DNA of 64,000 bases from Echeneis naucrates (lineage: Eukaryota; Chordata; Actinopteri; Carangiformes; Echeneidae). The stretch spans positions 13,654,043-13,718,042 of the forward strand of contig NC_042528.1 of NCBI RefSeq assembly GCF_900963305.1, given 5' to 3'. The notes beneath the pieces were generated by a model. That model did not search any database, was not told the origin of the DNA, and saw only the letters and a list, made by a program, of their open reading frames with translations. Made by a program: the position numbers and the translations under genes. Below are positions 32,601-58,218 of the stretch, piece by piece (position 1 is the first letter of the stretch; each line of letters begins with the position of its first letter).

Positions 32601-34550
32601 GACACACAGAATGAAGCAAAAGCAGCCTATATAATAGAACCAAGCTGAAAATATTTCATATACGTGATTTGACATACAAATGACACTAGATTCATAACAT
32701 TTAAAGTGCATTCAGTACATGTCACTAGAGATAAATTCCTACAATATACAATACAAAATCAAAGTCAGCAAATACATCGAATAAGAAAGCTTTTATCTCT
32801 ACAAGAAAGTTGCAAGCTTTGAGTTCGAGGGCAGTTTGCAGTTTGCAGTTCATTTCTTTACCTGCCAGTATTATTGTGAATTATTATTGTGGATTTTAGT
32901 GAGAGAGGGGTGGCGAGGTAGTTTAAAACAAAATGAGACTGTTGAGTACAGGTGTGAGTTTTAGAAGTTGTGTTTACCTCTCCTCATTGTCTCTAGATGT
33001 TCCCACAGGATTTCTCCTGCAGTGCAGTCTGACATCAAGCCCAGGAAAGCATCTCGGTCCAGGCCACACAGTTCACTGCCTTTCTGGCCCCTCAGGTCTG
33101 AGTCCAGGCATTGGAGACTGAACTCAGTTTGACACCAGTCTAGCCAGTGTCTCACCTGCCACTCAGACCACAAGGTAGGATCTGCACACAAACACATGAA
33201 CCCACATAAAGCACTGGTCCACAGCTCCTCCGCTCCTCTTACTCAGGCCCCTGCTCTGAAATGGTCTGTACCCAGTGGGAACTGATGGAGGATTCTCTCC
33301 TGGGTGAAACCAACAAAACTGGCCTTCACCGCCTGGCTGAGGACCTCCTTACTTGTTGGGGTGAGAGGAGGGACGTCCAGGGAGTCCAGCTCTGGGACAC
33401 GAGGAAAACCAATATTATCTAAAGTCTATGAACTAAACAGTACATTTTTTAAAACAACATCAAACATACCCTGGCTTGCGTTGTATAAGTTGTATGTAAG
33501 CTATTTATGATTAGTTTATCACTATAACACTGCAGTACAGCTGTTGGCAGTTATATGATTTTTATTCACCTTTATTCATTTGCTGAAAGTAAAGTATGTT
33601 TGATGTTGGTTATTAAAAAATGATAAATGATTAAAAAATAAAATGTGTTATATTTAATGAGGATTTCCTGAAAATAATGAATTTCAAAGACAAATATTGT
33701 TATTTGAAAGTTGATATCAGTAACCAACGCCTTCTGATATAGTCCAAACTCTAAATATTGATTGTTCATAAATTAATTATGAGAGCATTAGGTACTCTCT
33801 GGGTTATTACATGGAACATTACAGTCTATAGAGGCCTATTCAGGCTGATTGCATCTATCATACATGGACTTGCATTCATTCACAGATACACTTAGTATAT
33901 ATAGAATTATTAAAAACTAACACTCATTTATACACTGTATGTAAACATTACATGGTTCATAACATGTTTTAATGTGGCAGTATGAATATATGTCAGAAAC
34001 ATATCTAACATTGTTAATATATTGTTATGTAGTATCTCTTGAACCAAGAGCTATTTATCTTTTATATAACTTTTTCTGGTCATGATTACTGATTTTAATT
34101 TACCTTGTCTTGATCTAATCTTAATTGTTCTATGTTATTTTTGCATTTATTACTGGTGTTTTCTGAACGCTGTCATGTACAACTTAGTTTCTTAAATCTT
34201 GCTGATAATTAGAAAACAAATACCTACAAAACACAGTGAAAACACAGTAAATGGGGTACAGTGAAAATAAAAATGGAAAAACATGAAAACTGATAATAAT
34301 CACGTAAAATGGCCTTGCAACTACTTACTAGTGAATAACGAATCAAATCATAATGTCTTTATTAAAGTTTGAAATTAATTTCACTTTTGAAGAGTTGCAT
34401 TGTAAATGCTAAAGAGCTAATTTTAAAACCCCGATTACTGAAAAATGAGAAGACTAAAACAAGAAATAGATCAATCAATGATCAATAACTGACAATAACT
34501 GAGTAAAACCTGAGGTGATCCAATACCTTACCGTGGGTACTTGAGTCCAT
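29661..34550 (-). CDS. ETS1/ETS2-class transcription factor with Pointed and ETS domains
   Basis: A nuclear DNA-binding regulator of 390 aa that should bind GGAA sites. Exons in coding order: 34532..34550, 33272..33391, 32978..33181, 32420..32494, 31833..32030, 31333..31557, 30983..31101, 29661..29873. All join in phase 1 except the last junction (phase 0). Near the N-terminus [16 protein letters not shown] matches the ERK phospho-acceptor region of ETS1 (LLTPSSKEM). A Pointed domain spans ~48-114 ([23 protein letters not shown]). An IKTE sequence near residue 190 fits a SUMO site. FKEYI...[12 protein letters not shown] matches the ETS1 inhibitory-helix region. The ETS domain (~283-367) has [44 protein letters not shown] and [10 protein letters not shown], so both GGAA-contacting arginines are kept. 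The middle (115-270) does not look like ETS1 or ETS2. I take it as a third member of this class. Confidence 0.88.
30306..30796 (+). mobile_element. Rex3-like (RTE) LINE 3' end in the ETS gene intron
   Basis: From 'gagccagaaggcaaagctc' through 'ctaccggtcagtcttcgttcc' and 'gaggtggttcgggtatctg' to 'cggataagtggttgaacg' and a GGATGGATGG tail. Lost bases and stops make it dead. It lies antisense in the last intron. Confidence 0.78.
31160..31305 (+). repeat. Common teleost short repeat (hAT-type MITE candidate)
   Basis: 'ccagtcctggagggccactg', 'gtgtttcctgctccaacaca' and 'cctgattcaaatgatcagct' are words of a very common fish short repeat. It lies within 30 bp of the donor of ETS exon 6 (31333). The hAT assignment is from memory and tentative. 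Confidence 0.5.
32178..32230 (-). repeat. SINE-like family tail fragment
   Basis: 'cattcattcagcttctaccac' and 'ttatctgttaaagggtctct' resemble the tail of the family seen at 3118 and 4765. Confidence 0.35.
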
Positions 34551-35750
34551 CCCTGCGTGTGTGGCCCTGGGGCATCGGGTAGGGCAAACAAGCCCACAAA
34601 GTGAGCTACGGGACTTACATATAGTAGATAGGAGGGGCAGGTTGTGACAGACACCTGTCAATCATAAGAGTGTGGGCGGGGCAAGACGGGCAGGTTTGAG
34701 GCCAAGGGCAGGGTCACTGGTGCATATAGATTAATCGCCGTATGTACTGCACGTTTAGGTAAAATTTTAAAGATTACCATTTGGTTTCTGTCCAATAAAA
34801 ACGGAATTAAATTAAATTAAATTCAATCTGCCAAACTGCTCACACTTTCACACATGCTGCTGCTGTTTATACATTTGACTCATACAGCCACTGTGCTGAC
34901 TACACATGGTATACGTTTCACTTGTAGCAGTAAAGAATATCAGATAAATCCTTCTTACAGGAGTACATACACTAAGCACTGAATCATTTGAAGCCATAGT
35001 CATTAGTATTGGTGGTGTAAAAGCAGCACTCAGTAGCTTTGACCCCCTCTAGTGACCTGCAGTGGAAAGAAGCTCAGGTGAAATGTAATCCTTTTTACTG
35101 GATCACTTCATGTTCCTGGATCTTCTGTACTCAGTTTTCTCACCCTGCACTTCACCTGTCAGGGATGATGTGAGATCCAGGATGAAGGTCGTGGTTCAGT
35201 GTCTGCTCTGGTGGACAATGGGAGAAGGCAAAACACAAAACAGCAGTCCTGCTGAGATTAATTTTTTCCACAAATAAGCTTTGAACAAAAGGCAGGACAC
35301 CTCATTTCACCTGGAAAACTGAAGAGTTTGACTTAATCGGGTTAACTGACACATCTGTACAACACAGAACTCACACAGTGAGTGCTGCTTCTGTGTCAAA
35401 AAACCTTCTGCATTTTCAAACATAAGGTGAGAAATATTGCAACTCTTGCAGCCCTGTGGTCAACCTTAATCTGTATCAATGGGATGATTACAATATTAAG
35501 AATCACCCATTTTCAAAGATTTTGTAAAAACTGGTCATGGTTCTCATTGGAGAGGAATAAGAACAGATCTGTTGTACACTAATCATAACATAACATTATG
35601 GACAGCTGTGTTTTCTCACCAAAACAATCCTGACCCTTGAGTCTGGACTCCTCTACACCTCTGAAAGTGAGCTGTGGTATTTGGACCAAGATGTTACTTT
35701 AGCAGCTGATCCTTTAAGTCCTGGAAGTTGTGAGGGGGAGCCTCCATGGA
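34551..35750. other. Upstream region of the ETS gene
   Basis: The promoter should lie here. A GC box (gtgggcgggg) is at 34672..34681, about 120 bp before the ATG, and an E-box CACCTG is at 34653. No gene is seen. Confidence 0.35.
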
Positions 35751-35900
35751 TCAGACTTGTTGGTCCAGCTCATACAACAGATGGAGTTTGCATGCTCTTC
35801 CCGTGGCCCCATGGGGTCCCACCAGGAACACACAGTCCAAAGACATGCACATTTAGCTTAACTGGGGACTCTAAACATCCTGTAGACAGAAATGAATAAT
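35750..35900 (+). repeat. SINE-like dispersed repeat, copy 7
   Basis: 'gatggagtttgcatgctctt', 'gtccaaagacatgcacattt' and 'agcttaactggggactctaaa' in family order. Confidence 0.55.
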
Positions 35901-35924
35901 TTGGACTCTATATAGTGATAGTTG

Positions 35925-36205
35925 GGACGGATGGAGTCAACAGATATGGGATTACATTTTTGGATCTGGGGAATTTTGGAAGCCAACACCTTGAACTGGT
36001 TGTCGCTCCTCAAACTCTTCTTGAAGTAGTGTTGCAGTGAGACAGGGAGCATTATACTGCTGAAAGAGGCCACTGTCATGAGGAAACATTGTTTTCATGA
36101 AGAGCTGGACTGAGTCTGAACCAGGTTTAGGTTGGTGGTGGACAGGAGTCAGCATGGACGCCCTGACTGGTATGCAGCTACACAGCTCCATATGCAACAA
36201 ACTAT
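35925..36205 (-). mobile_element. Decayed Tc1-like transposase fragment
   Basis: The - strand encodes DSGLFQQYNAPCLTATLLQEEF and, after a frame change, FKVLASKIPQIQKCNPISVDS. This matches the QDNAPCHTA ... FKVL.WP.NSPDLNPIE part of Tc1-like DDE transposases. The catalytic Asp of QDN is Tyr here, and the frame is broken. Confidence 0.65.
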
Positions 36206-36639
36206 GATGTTCTGTGTGTTCAGTTCAAGCTACAGTGGTGCTTCTGGTGGCTCAGACCACACGGCCCAGCCTTCACTCCCCATGACCATCAATGAGCCTT
36301 GACCCATGACTTTTGTTAGGGAAAAATCTGTCATCATTGTTGAAGAAAGAGCACTGGAATCCTGGATGTTTTATGCTTTTATTGAAGCTTGAACTTAAGA
36401 TGGAAGGAGGATTAAACAGTATAGTGCACACGATGTCACCTCCAATCTCAAACAGTAACCTCTCAAGAAAGTGTTAAGTACTAAGAGAGTTAACTATTGA
36501 TAGTTTACACTCCATAATTGTTCAAATGTCCCAAGAAGAGTGAGAACAGACCGGAAAGGGATGTATGACTACACTATTGGTTAATTAGCCATAAACATAG
36601 AAACATCACTTTACTTGTCTGAGAACACCAGGCCACTTG

Positions 36640-37160
36640 TTAGTGACCATCCAAGTTCTGAGGTTATCAGCCAGTATACATCAACAGTATCAGTAGAAAC
36701 CCACAGCTCCATTTGGAGGAGCTGCCTGAATGTCTGGAAGGGTATCAGCCCTGGAAGATTTAATGAAGGAGATCCAGGGCCTCAGACACAAACACTGATT
36801 CAGTGGACAGCAGAAACCTCCCTCACAACCCTGTGTGCTGTTCAGTGCTTTAACTTCCTTCTGGTAGGCCCTTACTGTCAACTGCAGGTCAGGATCCTCC
36901 CACAGAGCTGCAGTGGCAGAGATGATCCACCTCAGTTTTGGTCATTATTAAATTCTCTCACATCCTCACACTTGGCCGTTTTCCTGCTTCAACATCCACT
37001 TCAGGACTAAATGTTCAGCTTCTGCCTGATATATCCACCCACTGCAAAGTGCCATGGAAACCAGATAATCATGGTTATTCACTTCCTGTCAGTGATTGTA
37101 ACAAAACGGCATATTTACACTGCATTAGTTTGACTTAAGGGTACCTAATAAACTGTGTTA
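36640..37160 (+). repeat. Unclassified dispersed repeat
   Basis: The words 'cttctgcctgatatatccac', 'ccactgcaaagtgccatgg' and 'gattgtaac' followed by 'gggtacctaataaactgtg' are like the end of a common teleost DNA-transposon-type repeat. I cannot assign the family. Confidence 0.4.
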
Positions 37161-37553
37161 AAAAAAAAAAAAAAAATCCTTTTCAAGTTTTCTTATATTT
37201 TAATCACTAACATTATAAGAGAGCAGAAATGACAGCAGCACATTTTGACTAAGCACTGCATTTGTTAAAGAAAAAACTAACTGTGCAGTTTATAAGTAGG
37301 CATAATCTGTCTTTTTGATCTTGGGGTCAAATGTGTTTTTTTTTTTAAAGGATCACTAACATTTGTGAACAGAAAAATATCTACAGTCATTTTTTATCTG
37401 TGGATCTTTTTACAATGGCTTAATAGTATACTAGAAAAAAAAAAAAAAAAAAAAAACATTCTTAGCCCATCTCTGTTCTGGACCAGGAGTGATGTAGAAA
37501 CCCTGATCTGATCAAAGAGAAGCAAACAAAAACATAAAATCTGTTTTTAGTCA

Positions 37554-37559
37554 TTTATT
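37554..37559 (-). terminator. pygm poly(A) signal
   Basis: AATAAA on the - strand (tttatt), about 740 bp after the pygm stop. Confidence 0.5.
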
Positions 37560-38300
37560 GACTAAAGAAGACCAAAAGCTCTTATTGCAGCACCAGACTC
37601 TGCCACAGAGCGCAGCTGAAGCAGAACAGGATGTTGTTACAGCACATCAGATTAGCCACAGTGTCATAAACCGTCCTACAGTTATTACACTACTACTCTA
37701 CAACACTACAGAGTACACACACCTTCCAAAAATTAAAACAGTCACTTAGGTTTCAGCCAAAAGAGGTGTTGTTATTCTCTCACACAGTGGCTTTGAGATA
37801 GACACAAACATGCTGAGACCAGAATCAAACAAGTACACAGTTCCTGTCTGTATTGAGTATGGAAACATGGCTTCCTTCTAACCACCCAAAGCGCTGTTTT
37901 GAAGCTGCATAGCCTCATCGTTCAGTTATGGAAGACACATGCTGGTCTGAGACCAGCAGCATTCTGAGGTCTGTTAGCATATGTGTCGGGTTTTAACAGC
38001 CATTTGGGCTCAGAAGTAAGGGGAATGTATTCAAAATCATCGTTATGTGAAAACCAGAGGACGGAAGTCGTCTGATGGAAGAGTGTGGTCTGATGACTCA
38101 AACATTTACTGCAAGGTTTTCATTTAGTACTGATGAGATTGAATAAAGCTATTACAACACATGTTACTGCTAGATGAAGTATGAGGATCAGTACAGTAGT
38201 GGTACAGTAATAATAACACAGTGCACAGTGAAAAAGCTACAGGGTGGCTCTCTGGACCACTTGGTGGCTACAGAGAAGAGGAGGAGGCAGATGTGGTGGT

Positions 38301-50656
<12,356 letters not shown>

Positions 50657-50756
50657 GTTTACTTTACCTGGATGATAAATGAAATATGAGCCCGCTGCTC
50701 GTCCGCCCTCTTTCAGACTGCACCGAGCACAGGCCGCCAGCTGGGATGGGAAATGT

Positions 50757-50764
50757 CTTTTATA
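50757..50764 (-). promoter_or_regulatory. Candidate TATA box of pygm
   Basis: TATAAAAG on the - strand, about 100 bp before the pygm ATG, with a CAGCTG E-box at 50739..50744 nearby. A TATA box plus E-box suits a muscle gene. Confidence 0.45.
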
Positions 50765-52183
50765 TGGCACGTAGCCAGCGTCGTTCAGGAGAAAAAAAAA
50801 GAACCACGTCCGGCTGAAAGTTTCGGAATAAGAGTCACATTTGGCTCAGCTAACATGCGCATCGTCCATTTCAAACTGCGTCACAACGCTCACTGGAGCC
50901 GATTTGCCCTCACGAACAGCAGATAAACGACGAGAGTTCATTCATGTTCAAAAAATACCTATGTTGACATCACAAACAAAAAACAGCTAATTATGATAGT
51001 ATTAAAAAAAACAATGATACGCTAGAGTAGCACGACAAACGTAAAGCGGAAATTGGTAAACGTGCTTTTATTTTTTTTGTCAAAATTACTATTTCCGGTC
51101 TTAAACTGTGTGCTTTGCGCAGTTCTCCATTCACACCGGTAACAGTGGAAAAACTCGATATAGTTGTTGAGCTCAGAAATACTTAATGTTCTGCATTTTG
51201 AAAAGAAATATACCAAAAATAGTTTGATACGTTTCTGTACGTCGAACTGTCTTACTACTACAGAAGCAAAGAAGAAAAATAGCAGCTGAGTGTAACGTAT
51301 GCTTTAAACAAGTAAAAAAAAAAACAAACAAAACACTTAATTACTGCGCTGTACTTGTGAACATTCACAAACCAAAGATCGGGAATTTTGGTCAAAACCG
51401 TCATTTCCTGTGCCACAGCACTGAATAATGGACAACAATTTTTATGGAACCTAATGCCACAGGGGAGTTGACCTTTAACCCTCTAAGATAACAATTGGAA
51501 TTACTTTATCCAGTAAGGTATCCAATTGTTATTATCTAACGTATTTGTGCATTGTGGCCAAGAAGGTGGCAGTAACCTTGACCTATGACCTTCAAACTCC
51601 AATAAAATCATCCAACAGCAAGTGAACCATAAGAAATTCTCTCAAGGCATTACAGAGATATATTCAAGGAGTTTTACGCTTGACCTTGGTGACAGTTTAC
51701 TGAGGAAAAACATTTTAATTCTGGGTATTGTAGCTGCAAATTTGCAGAGCTTTCAATCACATCCTTGCTCCAGCAAATGGAGTATGTTCAGTGACCTACA
51801 TTTGAAATTTAAGATGAATAGGCCATATATGGAGGTAGGATTTTAACATATGCATGTTTGGACACCCCAAGTTACGTCCCAAATGGCCATTTGTATCCTG
51901 AAATGTCAAGGTGTTTTGTTTCGTAACAGCTATCTGTCTCACATCTCAGAGCTGACTGCTTTGTGCTGAGACCATGAAGAGGTAGGATTTACAGCAAGAG
52001 GCAGAAGAGAAGCAAAAATGTCATTTTCTGATGATCTCATCCAACCTGACAGCTTGAGAGGACCTGCAAACAGCAGAAAAATCCAAAGACTCAGGAGGTT
52101 CAAAGGATGTGAGAGACCAAAATTAGACCGTAAGCTCTGGCAAAGGTTTAACTAAGTCAAGGGTCAATGTGAGACTTAAGGGT

Positions 52184-52186
<3 letters not shown>

Positions 52187-52229
<43 letters not shown>
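52187..52229. repeat. (TA)n microsatellite
   Basis: About 20 TA units. Confidence 0.95.
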
Positions 52230-52233
<4 letters not shown>

Positions 52234-53082
52234 AATTAAAGATCAATGAGAAAAATATAATAGTATAAGTATATCGTATAAGTATATAGTATATATTATA
52301 GTATAAGGCAACAAGGATTTCTCTCTGTAAGGACGGACCCCCTCAATGCAAATGTGTGGAGACTGGACAAAAACATTGCATAACACTTCCGAGACAGCAT
52401 GCAGTGCCTTGGCTAGGAGGTGGGAAGGCGGCACTTGGTAACCATTTTGACAAAGGGTCTAACATCCATGAAAGGGGGGAGCCAAAAAAAAAATAAAAGA
52501 ATAAAAAGCCTGCACTGAAGGACAAAAAGGTGAAATGGATGAGTTTAATTCTAAATCAAGCAAGATTTAAACAGCTATTCCAAAACACAACAGACTGAGT
52601 CCAGAAACAGTAAAACAGTTTCCACCTCCAATAAATCAAAGAACAAATTGATGCATTCGTCCCCACAGAAGCAACAAAATTCCTGCACAAAGCATCTGAT
52701 CAGAGCACAGAGGCAGGAAAACAAAGATATATCAAATTCATAGCATTCAAGTAGTACAGGGGGATAAACACTCCCTTTAAACTCAGAGTTTTTAACTGAG
52801 ACACAAATAACGAAAGAGAAAAAAAGGCCGGAGAATTCCAGGAATCAATCTGAGACAGAACTACAGAACTTAGATCAATTCACACCTCATTACAAAAATA
52901 TTAATCTTATTCAACTCAACAGTCAACAGGGACACTGATAGAAGTATAAATGTGTCACTTTAAACAGGTGTTTAAAACGAGTCATGCAAGTCATAGTTCA
53001 ATATATTATATTCAATGAAAGTTATGTTTCCAGGGTTGAAGCGATGGGACTGAGCAAATTTAGCCCGCGGCTATTTGAGTAA

Positions 53083-53088
53083 TTTATT
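53083..53088 (-). terminator. Candidate sf1 poly(A) signal
   Basis: AATAAA on the - strand, about 300 bp after the sf1 stop. Confidence 0.5.
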
Positions 53089-53386
53089 TGGTGAACAAGT
53101 AACATGACAAAGTTGTGTGGCATTGCCGAACATGTGGTTGAGGGCAACAGTGTGTATCTGTGTACACAAGGAGCTTTGTATTAATCTAAACTTTAAAAAC
53201 AAGAAAAACAACTAAGTTACACTACTTTACAAATTGAACTAACACAGCCTCGTTTCACAATATTCAGGATTAATAAAAAATAAAGCACGGATTATATTTT
53301 CTGTGACACACAGACACTAACATCAGTCTATTGAATATCTGGTGAACTATGTGCTGCGGCGCTGAGACTCTTCTTCTGTGGTGAGA

Positions 53387-55968
53387 TTAATTCTGAGGTG
53401 GAGGAGGTGGGGGGGCAGGAGGCATCCCAAATGGAGGCATACCTGGTACCCCCATTCCCATCATGGTGACAAAGTTGGAAGGGTCCATGGGTGGCGGGGG
53501 TGGAGGTGGGGCATACATCATGCCAGTTGAGCCTGGAGGTGGGGGAGGGGGAGGGGGAGGCGCACCAGGAGGCAATGGTGGCTGGACACCAGGAGGGGGT
53601 GGCACCATGGATGGCGTACCCATGGGTGGTGGAGGTTGGGCACCAGAGGCTGCAGGCTGTTGGGGCTGCTGCCATGGAGGCAGGGTGCCAGTGCCAGGGC
53701 TGGATGTAGTGGTGGTATCTGAGAGGGGTAGGGGCGGAAATACAAGTTAACCATTTCTGTCAAGAAAAAGCGCATAGAATTTATGACGATGCACAATGTA
53801 TGACTCATAGAATAGCCAAGGGTGACCTTTGTTACATAGTATCGTCTAATTTAAGCAGATAATTACAGCATTGCCTGTTACCAAGTGCATCAACTTTTGT
53901 ACAATGAGACATTTCTTCACAGATATATATAATAAGCAGGAAAAACTGAATGGTCCATAGTATCGTCTAATTTAAGCAGATAATTACAGCATTGCCTGTT
54001 ACCAAGTGCATCAACTTTTGTACAATGAGACATTTCTTCACAGATATATATAATAAGCAGGAAAAACTGAATGGTCCCTTATGTAGTTTTTGTGAGCCCT
54101 TACTTTGTTGCCAGGGCAGCGGTGTACTGGTTGCCATGCTGCTAGTTGGAGGGGGAGGTGGAGCCTGCTGTTGCCATGGTGGCAAGGGACCAGAAGGAGG
54201 GGGAGGTGGCTGGTTGCTGGGGGGAGGAGGTGGAGGCGGCATCATACCCATTGGTGGAGGCAGCAGACCTTCGAGGGCAAAAATTGTAAAATCAACAATC
54301 TTGGATCTAAATCTGACTCTAAAATGAAGACCAAGGAATTTTTCTGAACCACATATGCACATGGAGCTCACTTTAAAAGGCTACTCTTCAAGACCTTTCC
54401 AGGACTTCAGTGAAACTTATTAACGCTTATCTTAAAATTCTTTTTCAGCATCTGTCACAGCTCTTACCCATAGGGTGTCCATGAGGTCCAGGACCCTGCC
54501 CCATAGGGGGAGGAGGGGGCTGCATCCATGGAGGAGGCAAGCCATTGGGGTTGGGGGGCATAGGGGGCCCTCCTATGTTTGGCATTGGTGGAGGGAAGTT
54601 GTGCGGCCCTCCATGGCCCCCAGGCCCTCCATGCATGCCATGGAAGTTCCTGTTCTCAGCTGGACCAGAGCTCATCCAGGGAGGCCGGTTCTGCTGCCAT
54701 GAAAGATTCAATAAATCACAATCATCGTAAAATCTTCTATAAAAACCTAACTGAACCATGGAGTCAGCAACTCACTGGTGGGGGCTGGTTATTGTTGGGG
54801 CCTGAAGCTCGAGGTGCTCCTCCCTGGGTGCTGGAGTGCCCTCCTCCGGATGTGGGTACTGGTGCTTCCCCCAGCTCTGCCATGAGGGACAGGTACTCCT
54901 TGTCCATACGAGCTTTGTCCTGGGCTGACTGAGGCGGCTCACCACCTGTGGCTCTGTGGGCAGCAAATGTGCTGCACAAAGCAAAAAAAAAAAAAAAAAA
55001 CCACAAGCATTTAGAACATGACACCACATCAGGTTTTCTGATTTCATTTAGTGTCCCATTTTCAATGATTACCTAGTGTACTTGCAGTCAGAAGAGATGT
55101 GGCCTGCTCCACCACATTTGGTACAAAGAGTGGTGTTGGTAATGCTGCGTGGCTCTGAGTTCTGCCAAGGGCGGAGAATCCTGCAGAAACAATAACTATC
55201 ACTTACTCTGTGGATCTTTGACCAACCTGAAGCTCCAGTTCTGTCAGACCTGTGCAGCCTACCTGTTGTCGTCTTCCCTCAGAGTACCGTTGAGTCTGGC
55301 GAGTTCCCTCAGCTGCATCTTCCGTAGGTCATTCTGATCCTCAGGTGTCTCGATGCCTTGTTTCAGGATGTTTCGAATCTGTGAATTTCCCACCATTAAT
55401 ATATTGAAAATTTTCTTCTAGTATAATTAAGCCACACATTAAGCCATAAACTGCATTTGGACACTATGATGCACCAAACAGAGACGGGAGCATCCAACAG
55501 GAGAATGATCATGAACACAGTGAAGTAAATCTTACCTGCTCAACAGCTTTCTTGACATTTTCCATTGTGTTGGCGGTGACTAAGGCATGCAGTGGCTCGT
55601 CCTCACCTGGGAGCATCTGTCCATCCTTCCGGCCAACTTTCCCCTCTTTTACAGAACCTTTACCACGGATCATGATCTTAGCACAGCATTCTTTCTCAAT
55701 GTTCTTCAGTGTGTTACCACTGGTAAGACAACAGAAAAAGTAGTGAGACCTTAAACTGTCTTGTTGAAAGAACCTAAAACATGTGAAGTGATGGTGACAT
55801 TGAGTCCTCTTTACCGCGGCCCAATGAGCAGGCCAACGAAGTTGATTTCTGGGTATTCATCTTGGGGGATCATAACTTTGTCGTTGACCCTGGTGGCTGG
55901 AGGTCTACAAAGAACCCAAACAACATCATTATTAACCAAGAGCATTTCTTTTTGATTTGACTAAACAC

Positions 55969-56022
<54 letters not shown>

Positions 56023-58183
56023 GATAAAAAAAAAACAGCACTCCACCACTAGTCCCCAGTCACTGCTGAAAATGGGACCTGGACGCTCTCTTAATTTTCC
56101 CAAAGTTGTATCCTTAAGTACTAATGGCGACCTGGATCTTTTTCTGTCCAAAAGTAACATATTACGTATGATATTGGTTGACCAACATTGTCAGTTACCA
56201 CCTGTGAGCAGTGCAGAAATGTACCTCCAGGAACTCATCATAGAGCTTTGGTAGCAACATATCTAAATTTACTCAATGCTATTCATCAGTGGTGTTTGTC
56301 AGAAGCAGCCACAAGATTCACCAAACTAAGAAAATGATCATACTTATAGTCTGCCGGAGGCTTGAAATCGGGGTTAAGTCCAACCATCTCAGTGATGAGG
56401 GAGTGACGCTCCTCCTCAATCTTCTTTCGTGTGCGATATTCTCGGGTGTTCAGCCTCTTGCCCTCGCTGTTGTAGATGGGCTCTGGAGAAGGAGACCTGA
56501 GGACGGCAGACAAAGAACAACAGAGACTTCGTTAACACCCCTCTGGAAGTCGAGCGCTGTCATTAACAGTTGCACACACATCCTACAGCTATGCTAGGAC
56601 TTAAACCATTCAGCACTAAATCAATGGGTACTGACAAGTCTTAGAGATACTGCTAAATTTAAAATGGTTTTGCAAATTTAGAAGACTATGTGACTCATGA
56701 CCAGTGCAGGAGCAAACTCAAAAATAAATTAAAAAAATAAATAGATGTAAAAACTCTGCACTGAGGCATCAAAGGTTCATTCATTTATGCAATTAAAGGA
56801 TGGGAGCTGGGGGGAGTTGGGGCAACCAAAGCTGTATAGCCGTAATTAATCTGATACACTGGAAGGGCATCAATCACACAGAAAAAAGTTAAATAATATA
56901 TGGCCAGAATTAAACCTGCATACAGGATTGTTGGCCTACAAGAAAGGAAAGTTGGAGGTAAGAAAAAGAAACCATAACAAAATTTGCAATCCTAAACAGA
57001 AACGCTGGCTTTGTGTTGCTTGCTGTTGACTTGGCTGAAGAGGTCCGTACCTCCCTTTGGATGCTGAAAACCTGTGCTGCTGCGTTAAGGAGATTCTGTG
57101 CTTGAAAAAGGGTTAGGTTGATGTGGGGTAATTTGGGTTAGAGAAAAGGAATTAAGATTAGATATCCACCTTTTCCTATGCTCTCCCATCTGAGAGCCAC
57201 ATGTGTCCATGTAATGAGAAGAGTGAGGGGAGGAAAAAAAAATAAAGGGGAGGGGGGTCCTTTTATGCTTCAAACTTCCGACGGTGACGACCTGAAACAC
57301 CCCCGAGTTGGTTCTTTCACATTAGCTTGGGGAGTGATTTATATGAGTGCTGCAGCTCTGCAATCAAATTTTTTAGCTGCTGTGGAAATGTCTTATGATG
57401 AGAAACTCTATGCAGTGTACATATGACAGGGACTCTAGCTAACAGAGGTCAACTTCACACACTTGAGAGCAAACCACTTCCTGTGGGAACAGATCCTTAT
57501 GGAAACTATGTTATACGCTGCCCATGGTGTTTGCAGGACACAAGCAGTTATGGCAGTTTTCATCCAGACCTCAAGAGTCCAGAGGGAAAACTGGCACCCA
57601 AACCTCTGTTCCCTCCCCACCGGGGTGCAAATGTTTGAAAAGCCACATCACCAATGAAAAGTCTTTGTTAGGTCTAAGACAAAATGAATCAGTTGTGTAA
57701 TGTGATGTAAGCTACATACATCACTGTCAGAAATATTCATGGACTATGCATGTAAATCAGACAGTATTAACTGATGGGCAGGAATATTTGGTTATTCAAT
57801 TTTGAAAATTAGCCAATTTAACTCAAATACAAATCTGCAATATCAATATCAATGTTAAAAATATTGACATTAAGTATGGTGCATTGACCCAAACCTGTTT
57901 CAGAGGAAAATCTTAATACATTTAGCATTAAATGTGGTTTCATAGACTCACACAGCACTCTCCAGCACACAAAAAAGAAGTGGGTGAAATCATGATGCAT
58001 TGACACTAGTACTCCACTGAACTGTCAAATAAAATGACAAATAATCCAATGGAAAAGATACAAATATTCAAATAGTTGTCCTGGCTAAAATACACCTAAA
58101 ATCATCCAACACCCTTCTGTATAGTGGGTTGTCCAAACATTCCTACCCTCTTGCTCCTTTCCTATTTATAGTCACAAATCAAT

Positions 58184-58218
<35 letters not shown>

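Larger units (their letters stand above)
50780..53386. other. Intergenic region between pygm and sf1
   Basis: Holds the pygm upstream region at the left and the sf1 3' UTR at the right (about 53083 to 53386). Between them are an unclassified teleost-type repeat (about 51440..51860, words like 'gtaaccttgacctatgacct' and 'aagaaattctctcaaggcat') and a (TA)n run. No gene seen. Confidence 0.45.

Noticed and set aside
53463-54700. Gly-rich frames on the + strand opposite sf1
   Set aside because: Antisense of the Pro-rich C-terminal exons of sf1, whose - strand reading matches the known protein to its end.
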